Made by a program: the position numbers and the translations under genes
The notes under the pieces: model-generated
The model's input: the letters and a program-made list of their open reading frames with translations, nothing else
Told to the model about the DNA's origin: nothing
The model's database searches: none
Assembly (NCBI GenBank): GCA_052390275.1
Contig: JBQTHD010000033.1
Coordinates: 16,066-80,065, forward strand
Source of the DNA: JBQTHD01 sp052390275
GTDB lineage: Bacteria; Actinomycetota; Acidimicrobiia; Acidimicrobiales; AC-14
Reading direction: 5' to 3'
DNA length: 64,000 nt
Shown: positions 54,548 to 62,395 of the stretch, piece after piece
Layout: every line of letters begins with the position of its first letter
How positions within the stretch are numbered: position 1 is the first letter of the stretch

Positions 54548-54559
54548 TACTAGTTCTCG
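54538..54559. promoter_or_regulatory. 22-bp perfect palindrome spanning the sufC stop codon
   Basis: The sequence from 54538 to 54559 is fully self-complementary, centred between 54548 and 54549; each arm reads CGAGAACTAGT. The sufC TAG (54545-54547) lies inside it. It is AT-richer than its surroundings and has no T-run. It may act as a compact terminator hairpin or bind a dimeric regulator. Confidence 0.6.
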
Positions 54560-54685
54560 CGAGTACCACGGCCGTCAACGGCGCCGGTGAAGCGTCAGCC
54601 GGCACTGACCGGCGGCACCGGGGTTATGGGGACCGGTCCTTGGGGGACGCCGGCCCCGGGGCATAGGCGGTAGTGGGACCGGTAG

Positions 54686-55828
54686 CTACGGGATCAAGGG
54701 CTGAGGGGTGGTGACCGGGGCCGTGTTGGCTCCGGCACCGGGGCCGGCTGCCACGATCACCGGGGTACCCACCGCCACCTGACCAGCGAACCACTGATGG
54801 GCGCTCATGGGGATCCTCACGCACCCGTGGGAGGCGGGGCCGGCCGGGACCGAGGGCGACCCGTGGATGGCGATCCCCCCGTTGAAGTACTGGGGCCGGT
54901 AGAGGACTCCGAGCGGGCCCTTTTCAGCTCTGGGTCCCTGGCGATAGACGGTGAAGGAACCAGTGGGAGTCACAGCCCGCCGGCACCAACCCTGCGAACA
55001 GAACCGCTGATTCGAACCGGTCGAAGCGGCCAGGATCCTGACCAGCTCTCCACCCCGGTAGAGGAACAGGACCTGGCGGGCCAGATCCACCTCCACCCGA
55101 TCAGGCCCGAGTTCCGGTGCCAGTGGAGGGGGTAGGCCGATGGTTGCATTGACAGCGGCCATGACCGCATCGTCAGCCTCGCCGGTGCGGGGCAGTCCCT
55201 GAACCTTCTGGAAGGCCATTACCGCCTGGGCGGTGACCCGGTCGAACTGGCCATCGGTGGCGCCGACGTCATAGCGCAGCGCCTCCAGCCGGGCTTCCAG
55301 TGCAGCCACCTCCGGGCCGGCCGAACCAACGCTCAACTGACCGACCGGCGGCGATGGCGGGGCGGCCACGGTCGGCAGGGCCCGCGCCGGCGCCGGCGGC
55401 GGGTCGGCGGGAACCGGGGGCGGTGGAGGGGCGGGCGGGGCCGCCGGGGCGGGCGGAGGGACTGCGGGCGGAGGGACGGCGGCCACGGCGGCGGGGTTCG
55501 AGGGGGTGAGCCCGGCCGGGGCGGGGGCTCGACTCCGCACCCGATCTCCTCCGGCCACGGCGGCCAACGACGGGGCTCCACCGTCGGGGTTGGCCTCGGT
55601 GCCTGCCCGCCTGCCTGCCTCCGTGCCAGCCTTCGTGTCAACCTGGTTGGCCGCCGGGCGGCCCAGGGTCGGGGCCGACGTTGGGCCGGGAGCCGGGGCG
55701 CAGGCCCCCACCGCTACCGCCGCCAGGACCATCCAGCCCAGGGGCCAGGACCTGGCCAGTACGGTGCGGGACTCCGCCGCGCCGGTGCGAGGCGACCCGG
55801 CCAACCCGAGGCGGCGAGGCCTTCTCAT
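54686..55828 (-). CDS. Lipoprotein L,D-transpeptidase with peptidoglycan-binding domain
   Basis: Cell-wall enzyme that makes 3-3 cross-links in peptidoglycan or attaches proteins to it. 380 residues: signal peptide ending in a lipobox (VAVGACAP, lipidated C43), a long Pro/Ala linker, a PG_binding_1 domain (VGSAGPEVAALEARLEALRYDVGATDGQF), then the YkuD domain. The YkuD domain has IAIHGSPSVPAGPASHGCVRIP, holding the His and the SHGCxR Cys. Its ATG overlaps the stop of the DUF3105 gene (ATGA), so both are made together at the envelope. Confidence 0.93.
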   Translation of the reverse strand: MRRPRRLGLAGSPRTGAAESRTVLARSWPLGWMVLAAVAVGACAPAPGPTSAPTLGRPAANQVDTKAGTEAGRRAGTEANPDGGAPSLAAVAGGDRVRSRAPAPAGLTPSNPAAVAAVPPPAVPPPAPAAPPAPPPPPVPADPPPAPARALPTVAAPPSPPVGQLSVGSAGPEVAALEARLEALRYDVGATDGQFDRVTAQAVMAFQKVQGLPRTGEADDAVMAAVNATIGLPPPLAPELGPDRVEVDLARQVLFLYRGGELVRILAASTGSNQRFCSQGWCRRAVTPTGSFTVYRQGPRAEKGPLGVLYRPQYFNGGIAIHGSPSVPAGPASHGCVRIPMSAHQWFAGQVAVGTPVIVAAGPGAGANTAPVTTPQPLIP

Positions 55829-56811
55829 GGGTGTGGAACCCGCTCCGGCCCCTTGTTGGCGAAGAAGGTCACGAACTCTCCAAGAGCCTCGGTGTCCACC
55901 CGGTCACACAGCACCCGCCGGTGCCACGCCGTGGCCGCCACCGGGGTGGGCAAGGTGGCTCGGGGCACCAGGAGCACGTCCCGGCGATGGCGCTCGTAGA
56001 GGTCCACCAGCGCGTCCAGGTCATCGGCGCTGACGGCATTCTCGTCGGCCTCACTCTCCGGACCGGCCTCACTCTCCGGACCGGCCTCCGTGGCTGTCTC
56101 GACCTCGTCCTCGTCTGGGGCCACATACCAAATGGCGATGTAGCCGTGCTCGAGGGAATGCACGATCTGCGGGTCCGACGGGGTGGACTCAGCAGTGAAC
56201 CTGCCGGCTGGGGAGGCGGCGGGGGCGTGATTGCCCCCGCTCGGAGGTATCACCGAATAGGAAACGGGGCCGTCCACATGTTTGAGGGCCGGGCCATCGT
56301 CCTCGTCGAAGCGATCGTCCACCCGGCAGGCGCCGGACTCCTCGATCCTGGCGATTGCTCGAGCCTCCGCCCGCGTTCCATTGATCACCAGGCCGACCAG
56401 AACCAGACCCACCGCGCCCGCACCGGTTCGTATCGCAGTCCGCTTGCGCTTCTGCTTCTGCCGGCGCGCCTGGCGAGCCGCCTGGGCCCGCGACGGCGTG
56501 GGCTTGGCCGCTGGCGCCCCAACACCGGCACCCGGTACGGGGGCCGGCCGGGACTGCGATGTCGATCCGGACGGCGACCCTGACTTGGCCGGCGAACCTG
56601 ATTTGGTCGGCGAACCTGATATGGCCGGCGAACCTGATTTGGCCGGTGAGCCTGACCTGCCGGAAGGGCCGGGCTGACCTGGGATCCCTGGCTCGGCCCC
56701 CGCCTCGGCCGGGCCTGACCCGGTCGGCTTCTTGGCCCGCGCCTGATTGGACCCGGGTCGGTTGGGACGGGCCGGAGGGCGGCCCTTCGCCGGGCGCTTG
56801 TTGGCTGCCAT
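55825..56811 (-). CDS. DUF3105 domain membrane protein
   Basis: A 328-residue protein with a basic, Pro/Ser-rich cytoplasmic N-terminus that includes SGSPAK-type hexapeptide repeats. One membrane segment (AVGLVLVGLVING near residue 140) leads to an outer DUF3105 domain. Domain marks are YSVIPPSGGNHAPAASPAGRFTAE and IVHSLEHGYIAIWY; the His residues could bind a metal. A short GPESEA duplication lies in an acidic loop. Function of DUF3105 is unknown. It is upstream of, and overlaps, the L,D-transpeptidase gene. Confidence 0.88.
   Translation of the reverse strand: MAANKRPAKGRPPARPNRPGSNQARAKKPTGSGPAEAGAEPGIPGQPGPSGRSGSPAKSGSPAISGSPTKSGSPAKSGSPSGSTSQSRPAPVPGAGVGAPAAKPTPSRAQAARQARRQKQKRKRTAIRTGAGAVGLVLVGLVINGTRAEARAIARIEESGACRVDDRFDEDDGPALKHVDGPVSYSVIPPSGGNHAPAASPAGRFTAESTPSDPQIVHSLEHGYIAIWYVAPDEDEVETATEAGPESEAGPESEADENAVSADDLDALVDLYERHRRDVLLVPRATLPTPVAATAWHRRVLCDRVDTEALGEFVTFFANKGPERVPHP
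56587..56658. repeat. 18-nt tandem repeat in the DUF3105 gene
   Basis: Four 18-base units at 56587, 56605, 56623 and 56641 of the form ggccggcgaacctgattt (first and third identical). On the coding strand they give KSGSPA/ISGSPT-type hexapeptides in the cytoplasmic N-terminal region. Confidence 0.88.
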
Positions 56812-56905
56812 GGGGCCGCTGAAACTACCTCAACCTCACAGCAGCCACGCCGGGGAACCCATCCCGCGGCGGCCACGATCACTCCGCCCAAATAGCATCG
56901 GCGGC

Positions 56906-57361
56906 GTGCTTCGCCCCGGCCTTCGGGCTCCCCAACTTGATTTGGCCGACATCGACTGTGGCAAGGTCACCCCGACCCCCTGGACAGAGGGACCGGTGGT
57001 GCTGGCCTTCTTCAAGGTCACCTGCCCGGTCTGCCAGATGGCCGCTCCCAAGGTGGCAGCCATGGCCGCCACCGGGGCCCGGGTCGTGGCCATCGGCGAG
57101 GACCCGGCCCCCGCCCTGCACACCTACCGACAGACCTATGGCCAGGACGTGCCCACCCTGACCGAGCCCCGTCCTTACCCGGCGTCGGATGCCTACGGGG
57201 TGACGGCCGTACCCAGCCTGTTCCTGGTCGGCTCCGACGGCGTCATCATCGACTCGGTCGGCAACTGGGACCGGGAGGCCTGGAACCGGGTGTCGATGGC
57301 CGCCGGAGGCGCAGCGGTGTCGGACCCTTCCGACGGGCTTCCCGCCTTCCGCCCCGGTTGA
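56906..57361 (+). CDS. Thioredoxin-like (redoxin family) protein
   Basis: A 151-residue thioredoxin-fold protein with a CPVC active site (C40-P-V-C43 in FFKVTCPVCQMAAPK) and the cis-Pro loop VTAVPSLFLVGSDG. The CPVC sequence and AlkP-like layout (LRPGLRAPQLDLADIDCG at the start) suggest a TlpA/peroxiredoxin-like reductase. No signal peptide is seen, so it is probably cytoplasmic. GTG at 56906 is chosen because family similarity starts there; the frame is open upstream into DUF3105 antisense sequence. Divergent from the DUF3105 gene. Confidence 0.82.
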   Translation: MLRPGLRAPQLDLADIDCGKVTPTPWTEGPVVLAFFKVTCPVCQMAAPKVAAMAATGARVVAIGEDPAPALHTYRQTYGQDVPTLTEPRPYPASDAYGVTAVPSLFLVGSDGVIIDSVGNWDREAWNRVSMAAGGAAVSDPSDGLPAFRPG

Positions 57362-57378
57362 GGCAGCCGCAACGCCCA

Positions 57379-57396
57379 CTGACCCGGTCGGGTCAG
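57379..57396. terminator. Hairpin between convergent genes
   Basis: CTGACCC, a GGTC loop and GGGTCAG form a perfect 7-bp stem 18 nt after the thioredoxin-like stop, facing the end of the lipoprotein gene. A bidirectional terminator is likely; no T-run on either side. Confidence 0.55.
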
Positions 57397-57464
57397 ACTC
57401 GCCTTCAATCCTCCTCGAAGATTATTCAGCAGGTGGGCGGTGCCATCAGTCGACCAGCGGTGGC

Positions 57465-58031
57465 CTAACCCCCGGAGCCGACTCCGGCCACCCCGCAGAC
57501 CTGGTTGGTGTAGGCGCCCAGGCGCTGGGCGGCGGCGGATACTTCGTCGTTCTGGATGTCGGCCACTGCGGCCGGGTCCACCTTGGAGAAGTCGTAGCCG
57601 GCCGCCTCCAGCAGGGGCAGCAGGCGGCGAGAGGCTTCAGCCAAACGATCGACGTCGGCCTTGAGATCCGGGGGGGCGGTGGCCTGGGCCCGGTCGATGG
57701 CCGGGCCGGTCTCGCTCAGCAGGCGGCGAACCTCCTCGGGGTTGCCCAGCGCCGGGAGCAGTTGCTCCAGTCGCTCGGCGTAGGTTCGGGCCCCCTGACA
57801 GAACTCACTGTCCTGCTCCCCTCCGGGTACGGTCGCCACCGGGGTGGCGGTGGTGGAGGGAATCGTCGAGGCGGCGGGTCCGCTGGTGGACGAGGCCGCC
57901 TCATCACCGTTGCCACAGGCTAGTAGACCCAGACTCACAGCCCCGGCCAGAGCCGCCCGGCTCAACCCGCGTCGACGCGCTCGGGCCCACGGCCCGACGG
58001 CGACGGTTCGGTTCGGTGGGTTCGATCTCAT
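57465..58031 (-). CDS. Lipoprotein of unknown function, coupled to sufU
   Basis: A 188-residue exported lipoprotein. The basic N-terminus, hydrophobic stretch and lipobox (SLGLLACGNG, lipidated C39) direct it to the outer face of the membrane. A Ser/Thr/Ala/Pro linker follows, then a helical domain of ~115 residues with two Cys (EFCQGARTYAERL and NQVCGVAG) that could form a disulfide joining its ends. I do not recognise the domain. The ATG overlaps the sufU stop (ATGA), so it is co-translated with Fe-S genes; a link to iron or redox is only a guess. Confidence 0.8.
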   Translation of the reverse strand: MRSNPPNRTVAVGPWARARRRGLSRAALAGAVSLGLLACGNGDEAASSTSGPAASTIPSTTATPVATVPGGEQDSEFCQGARTYAERLEQLLPALGNPEEVRRLLSETGPAIDRAQATAPPDLKADVDRLAEASRRLLPLLEAAGYDFSKVDPAAVADIQNDEVSAAAQRLGAYTNQVCGVAGVGSGG

Positions 58032-58561
58032 TCCGCCTGGCCCCCTGGTGAGGGTTGTTCGGTCTGCTCCGCCGGCGATTCCGGGTTTGCGTCCAGCGCC
58101 TCCAGCAAGGTGTACCAGGGGAGGAGGGCGCACTTGATCCGCACCGGAAAGCGGGCCACCCCCGACAGGGCGGGCAGATCCCCCGGCAGCGAACGGGGCG
58201 GCGGAAACGGGTCGGTGACCGGCGGGGCGGCGGAAACGGCGGCGGGGGTTCTTGGTTCGATGCCCAGCATGGCCTCGAAGGAGGCACACAGCTGCCTGGC
58301 TCCGGCCGGGTCCAGCCCCTTGACCGCATCGGTCATCATCGAGGCGGAGGCCTGGCTGATGGAACAGCCCTGGCCTGATATTCGAATCGCGTCAATGCAA
58401 CCTGACGAACCCACCTCGAGGAAGACCACTATCTCGTCGCCGCACAGGGGGTTGAAACCCTCCACCCGTCGGGCCGGCGGGCAGGGCAACTCCCCCTGAT
58501 TCCGGGGCGAGCGGTAATGGTCGAGGATTATCTCCCGGTAGAGGTCCTCCAATCCGGCCAT
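58028..58561 (-). CDS. sufU: SufU-type Fe-S assembly protein
   Basis: SufU accepts sulfur from SufS and, with bound zinc, hands it on to the SufBCD scaffold. 177 residues. Three Cys and an Asp form the metal site: C40 and D42 in NPLCGDEI, C66 in GQGCSISQASASMM, C144 in VRIKCALLPW. A Pro-rich insertion at ~103-128 and a Gln/Pro/Ser-rich tail enlarge it. The ATG is fused with the sufS stop (TGATG). It sits in the minus-strand sufC-sufS-sufU operon. Confidence 0.94.
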   Translation of the reverse strand: MAGLEDLYREIILDHYRSPRNQGELPCPPARRVEGFNPLCGDEIVVFLEVGSSGCIDAIRISGQGCSISQASASMMTDAVKGLDPAGARQLCASFEAMLGIEPRTPAAVSAAPPVTDPFPPPRSLPGDLPALSGVARFPVRIKCALLPWYTLLEALDANPESPAEQTEQPSPGGQAE

Positions 58562-59892
58562 CAGGCCGCCCCGGCGAAGATGCTGGCCGATTCGGTAAGC
58601 GCCTGGTCCAGGGCATCCACGTCGCCAACCTGGTTGTACAGGTAGAACGACGCCCGCGCCGCCGCCCCCAGACCCAGCCGGCGCATCAACGGCTTGGCAC
58701 AGTGGTGCCCGGCCCGAATGCACACGCCCTGGGAGTCGAGCACCTGGGACAGGTCATGGGGGTGGACGTCTCCATAGGTGAAGGCCATCACCCCGCAGCG
58801 GTCCTCGTCGGCCGGCGGGCCCAGCACCGTCATCTGAGGATGACGATCGGCAAGTTGCTCCATTGCCAGCCTGACCAATTCCCGGCTGTGGGCCCTGACC
58901 CGGTCCAGACCAACCTCGTCGAGATAGTCACAGGCCGCTGCCAGCCCCACCGCCTCTGCGATGGGCGGGGTGCCCGCTTCGAAGCGCCAGGGGGCGTCGT
59001 TGGGCGTCCACCCGTCCAGGCGCACGTCACGAATCATCTCCCCGCCGCCCAGAAAGGCAGGCATGTCGGCCAGGATCTCGCTGCGGGCCCAGAGCACCCC
59101 GATCCCGGTGGGGCCGCACATCTTGTGGCCGGAGAAGACCAGGAAGTCCGCCCCCATGGCGGCCACGTCGGTGGGGGCATGGGGCACCCACTGCGCCCCG
59201 TCCACCAGTACCACCGCCCCGACCGCGTGGGCAGCGTCGGCCACCCGGCGGACCGGGTTGAGGGTGCCGAGGACGTTCGAGGCGGCCGACAGACCCACAA
59301 GGCCCACTCCGTCGAGGAGGCGGTCCAGGCCGTCGAGAATCAGCCGCCCGGCGTTGTCGATGGGGATGTAACGAACCTCCACTCCCCGCTCGGCGGCCAG
59401 CATCAGCCAAGGGACCAGGTTGGCGTGGTGCTCCATCTCGGTGAGCAGCACCGCCTTCCCCGGTCCCAGCCGGTGCCGTCCATAGGAGTGGGCCACCAGG
59501 TTGACCGCCTCGGTCGCGTTCTTGGTGAAGACCACACCGGCCGGCGACGGCGCACAGATGAAGGTCGCCACCCGGGCCCGAGCCGCTTCGTAGGCCTCGG
59601 TGGCCTCCTCCGCCAGGCGATAGACCCCACGGTGGACGTTGGCATGGCTGTTTTCGTAGTAGCGGGCCATGGCCGCCAGCACGGCGGCTGGCTTCTGGCT
59701 GCTGGCCGCCGAGTCCAGATAGACCAACCGCCTGCCGCCGGCCGCCGGCCGGGACAGCAAAGGAAAGTCCGCGGCCAGGTCGGTCCAGCCGCTCGCGTCC
59801 GGCGGCCGGACAGCGGCGGTGGACCCCGCGTCGGTATCCGAGTCGCCCGCCAGCCCCGTCGGTCCTGCCTGGGCGCTCAGGTCTGGCGCCAC
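58561..59892 (-). CDS. sufS: Cysteine desulfurase SufS
   Basis: PLP enzyme that takes sulfur from cysteine to supply Fe-S assembly. 443 residues from GTG 59892, which has GGAGGG 10 nt upstream and overlaps the end of sufC by 16 nt. Key parts: YLDSAASSQKP, HRGVYRLAEEATEAYE, EHHANLVPW, the PLP lysine K257 in VFSGHKMCGPTG, and the sulfur-carrying C398 in RAGHHCAKP. The RAGHHC loop marks it as SufS (group II) rather than IscS. It is co-transcribed with sufC and sufU. Confidence 0.95.
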   Translation of the reverse strand: MAPDLSAQAGPTGLAGDSDTDAGSTAAVRPPDASGWTDLAADFPLLSRPAAGGRRLVYLDSAASSQKPAAVLAAMARYYENSHANVHRGVYRLAEEATEAYEAARARVATFICAPSPAGVVFTKNATEAVNLVAHSYGRHRLGPGKAVLLTEMEHHANLVPWLMLAAERGVEVRYIPIDNAGRLILDGLDRLLDGVGLVGLSAASNVLGTLNPVRRVADAAHAVGAVVLVDGAQWVPHAPTDVAAMGADFLVFSGHKMCGPTGIGVLWARSEILADMPAFLGGGEMIRDVRLDGWTPNDAPWRFEAGTPPIAEAVGLAAACDYLDEVGLDRVRAHSRELVRLAMEQLADRHPQMTVLGPPADEDRCGVMAFTYGDVHPHDLSQVLDSQGVCIRAGHHCAKPLMRRLGLGAAARASFYLYNQVGDVDALDQALTESASIFAGAA

Positions 59893-60638
59893 GCCTCGTA
59901 GCCCTCCCGCTCCAGTTGCTCGGCCAATTCGGGACCCCCGCTGGCCACGATCCGCCCTTCCACCAGGACGTGAACCACGTCCGGGGTCAGATAGGACAGG
60001 ATCCGCTGGTAGTGGGTGATGCACAGCACCCCCAGCCTCGGGCGGTCGGCTCGGACCTCACCCACCCCCTTGGCCACGATCCGCAGGGCGTCGATGTCGA
60101 GGCCGGAGTCGGTCTCATCGAGCACGGCCATCTCCGGTTCCAGAATGGCCATCTGGAGGACCTCGTTGCGCTTCTTCTCGCCCCCGGAGAAACCCTCGTT
60201 CAGGTGGCGGTCGCCGAAGGCCGGGTCGATTCCCAGCCGGCCCATCCATTCCATGATGGCCAGGCGCAACTCCAGGATTGAAAGGTCGATGCCCTTGCGG
60301 GCCGACAACGCCTGGCGGAGAAACTGGATCACCGACACCCCGGGGATCTCCTCGGGATATTGGAAGGCCAGGAACAGTCCCGATTTACCCCGGGTGTCGG
60401 TGGGCCAGGAAGTGATGTCCTCCCCTTTGAAGACAACCCGCCCGGAGGTCACCTCGTAATCAGGATGGCCCAGCAGGGTGTTGGCCAGGGTGGACTTGCC
60501 CGATCCGTTGGGGCCCATGAGGGCGTGAACTTCCCCGGGGCGGACGACGAGGTCCACTCCCCGCAGGATTTCGTGGCCCTCAACCGACACATGGAGGTCA
60601 TCGATGACGAAAAGAGGCTGGTCAGGACCGGTTTCCAC
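59877..60638 (-). CDS. sufC: SufC ATPase (second copy)
   Basis: A second SufC in the window, 253 residues without an N-terminal extension. Walker A GPNGSGKST, Q-loop LAFQYPEEIPGVS, signature FSGGEKKRNE, Walker B MAVLDETDSGLD, H-loop CITHYQRIL. It leads the sufC-sufS-sufU-lipoprotein operon and is closer to the standard SufC sequence than the copy beside sufD. sufB and sufD are not next to it. It is divergent from the Fe3+ ABC permease, with 137 nt between. Confidence 0.94.
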   Translation of the reverse strand: METGPDQPLFVIDDLHVSVEGHEILRGVDLVVRPGEVHALMGPNGSGKSTLANTLLGHPDYEVTSGRVVFKGEDITSWPTDTRGKSGLFLAFQYPEEIPGVSVIQFLRQALSARKGIDLSILELRLAIMEWMGRLGIDPAFGDRHLNEGFSGGEKKRNEVLQMAILEPEMAVLDETDSGLDIDALRIVAKGVGEVRADRPRLGVLCITHYQRILSYLTPDVVHVLVEGRIVASGGPELAEQLEREGYEAWRQT

Positions 60639-60775
60639 CCGGCGAACCTACCACCGGGCTGCGAGCCGGCCGGTCGGGCCGCCGGCCCGGGTCCGACGAA
60701 GAGGTGTCCCGGGGTCCGTCGGGGTTCGGCCGCCCGCAGACGCCAACGGCGTCAGTGCGATGTAGAAATCCTTTG

Positions 60776-62320
60776 GTGCGCCTTGATCAGGAAGTGAGGC
60801 TCCCCCCCGGAACGGGCCTGACCCTGGGGGCGGCGCTGGCCGTGGCCATGGCCCTGGTGCCGGTTCCCTACCTGGTCTGGGCGGTCACCGGAAAGCCCTG
60901 GGACGAGTTGATCGAGTTCGTCATCCTTCCCCCCGTTCTGGCCGCCTTCGTCACGACCGCCTGGTTGTCGCTGGCGGTGGGAGCCACCGCCATGGTGCTG
61001 GGTGGCGGGTTGGCCTGGATGACCACCCGGACCAACCTGGGTGGCCGGCGGGCCTGGGGGGTGCTGGTGGTGCTCCCCGTCGTCATACCCAACTACCTGG
61101 CGGCCCCGGGTTGGGCGAACCTGTGGGAGGGATTTCGCAGCCCCCTGGGGGCGTGGATGGTGCTGAGCCTTCTCACCTATCCGCTGGCCTACCTGCCGGT
61201 GGCCGCCGCCCTGTCGAACACCGACCCGGCGCTGGCCGAAACGGCCCGGTCGCTGGGCCACAGTCGCCGCCGGGTGGGCCGGACCATCACCCTGCCCCTG
61301 CTGGGCCCTCCGCTTCTCGCCGGGGGCCTGCTCGCCAGCCTTCTCTCGGCCGCCGACTTCGGGGTTGGTTCCCTGCTGGGGGTCAAGACCGCTCCGGTGT
61401 TCATCTACTCCACCCATCTCTCCGGCCTCGACGCCCATCGCAGTGCCGCCCAGGCGGTGGTGGTGGTGGCTTTTGCCCTGGTTCTTGGCCTGACCGAGGG
61501 TCGCCTGCGCCGGCGTCGGCGCAGCACCGCCCCCACCTCCCGGCCGGCCCGACCGGCCCCGGCGGTCGACCTGGGCCACTGGCGGTGGCCGGCCGGCCTC
61601 ATCCCCGCCCTTGCCGTTGCGGCCGGCGTAGGTGTCCCCCTGGCGGCGGTGGTCTCCGGTCTGGCCCGCGATCTCGGCCGGCCGGTTGACTGGGTGGGTC
61701 TTGCCGAGGCGGGACGGGACTCAGCGCTCACCGCCGGCCCCGCCGCTGTGATCGCCGTAGTTCTGGCCCTGCCCCTGGCCGCCCTGGTGCTTCGGCGTCC
61801 AGGACGGCTGCCCCGAATGGCCGAACGTTGCGTCTACCTCACCCTGGCCCTACCCGGGGTGATCACCGCCTTCTCCCTCATCTTCTTCGGGGCCCGGGTC
61901 ACCCCTTGGATATATCAGCGGCTACCCATGCTCGTTCTGGCCTACGTGGTGTTGTTCCTGCCACTGGCCCTCAGCCCCCTGGTGGCCCGAATGGCCCAGG
62001 TCCCGGCTTCGGCCGGGCGGGTGGCCCGGTCCCTGGGCGGGAGCCGGGGCCGGGTGGCGGCCACCGTCACCCTTCCCATCCTTGCCCCCGGCCTGGCCGC
62101 CGGGGCGGTGCTGGTTTTTCTCGCCTCCATCCGGGAACTCCCCGCCACCCTCCTGGTGGGTCCCTTCGACGTGGCCACCCTGTCGGTCACCGCCTACCGG
62201 GCCGCCCTGGGCCCGGGCGGGGCCCGGCTGGCACTACCCGCCCTCATCACCGTGGTTCTCAGCGCCCTAGCTCTTCTCGCCGCCAGCCGAAGAATCTCGG
62301 CGGTGGCAACCAGAAGTTGA
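60776..62320 (+). CDS. fbpB: Fe3+-type ABC transporter permease (FbpB-like, two fused domains)
   Basis: Membrane permease that passes substrate from a binding protein into the cell; the family handles ferric iron, thiamine and similar ligands. 514 residues with about 12 membrane segments, made of two homologous halves. Each half has an EAA loop for the ATPase: ETARSLGHSRRRVGRTITLPLL and RVARSLGGSRGRVAATVTLPIL. GTG 60776 is chosen because a hydrophobic first helix follows soon after; the ribosome site is weak. The next gene encodes an iron-binding-protein fusion. The ATPase (fbpC) is not in the window and may lie past its end. Confidence 0.9.
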   Translation: MRLDQEVRLPPGTGLTLGAALAVAMALVPVPYLVWAVTGKPWDELIEFVILPPVLAAFVTTAWLSLAVGATAMVLGGGLAWMTTRTNLGGRRAWGVLVVLPVVIPNYLAAPGWANLWEGFRSPLGAWMVLSLLTYPLAYLPVAAALSNTDPALAETARSLGHSRRRVGRTITLPLLGPPLLAGGLLASLLSAADFGVGSLLGVKTAPVFIYSTHLSGLDAHRSAAQAVVVVAFALVLGLTEGRLRRRRRSTAPTSRPARPAPAVDLGHWRWPAGLIPALAVAAGVGVPLAAVVSGLARDLGRPVDWVGLAEAGRDSALTAGPAAVIAVVLALPLAALVLRRPGRLPRMAERCVYLTLALPGVITAFSLIFFGARVTPWIYQRLPMLVLAYVVLFLPLALSPLVARMAQVPASAGRVARSLGGSRGRVAATVTLPILAPGLAAGAVLVFLASIRELPATLLVGPFDVATLSVTAYRAALGPGGARLALPALITVVLSALALLAASRRISAVATRS

Positions 62321-62323
62321 GAT

Positions 62324-62342
62324 TTAGGAGTTCCTAACTTAG
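62324..62342. promoter_or_regulatory. Candidate IdeR/DtxR-type iron box
   Basis: TTAGGAGTTCCTAACTTAG lies 3 nt after the permease stop and 53 nt before the ATG of the pilin-receptor fusion. Its first 14 bases are an inverted repeat, TTAGGA-GT-TCCTAA. Against the IdeR consensus TTAGGTTAGGCTAACCTAA it matches 12 of 19 positions, including both TTAGG and CTAAC half-sites at correct spacing. It would place the next gene under iron repression; this is an inference. Confidence 0.5.
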
Positions 62343-62377
62343 ACTCCTGGGCAATCCGTGCCGATCGAGTGGTGCGG

Positions 62378-62391
62378 CCTAACTAGGAGAA
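62378..62391 (+). promoter_or_regulatory. Ribosome site and overlapping short inverted repeat before the fusion gene
   Basis: CCTAACTAGG (62378-62387), again with CCTAA/TAGG half-sites, overlaps a strong AGGAG ribosome site placed 6 nt before the ATG at 62396. It fixes the start of the pilin-receptor gene. The half-site likeness to the upstream iron box could be chance. Confidence 0.55.
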
Positions 62392-62395
62392 CCGA

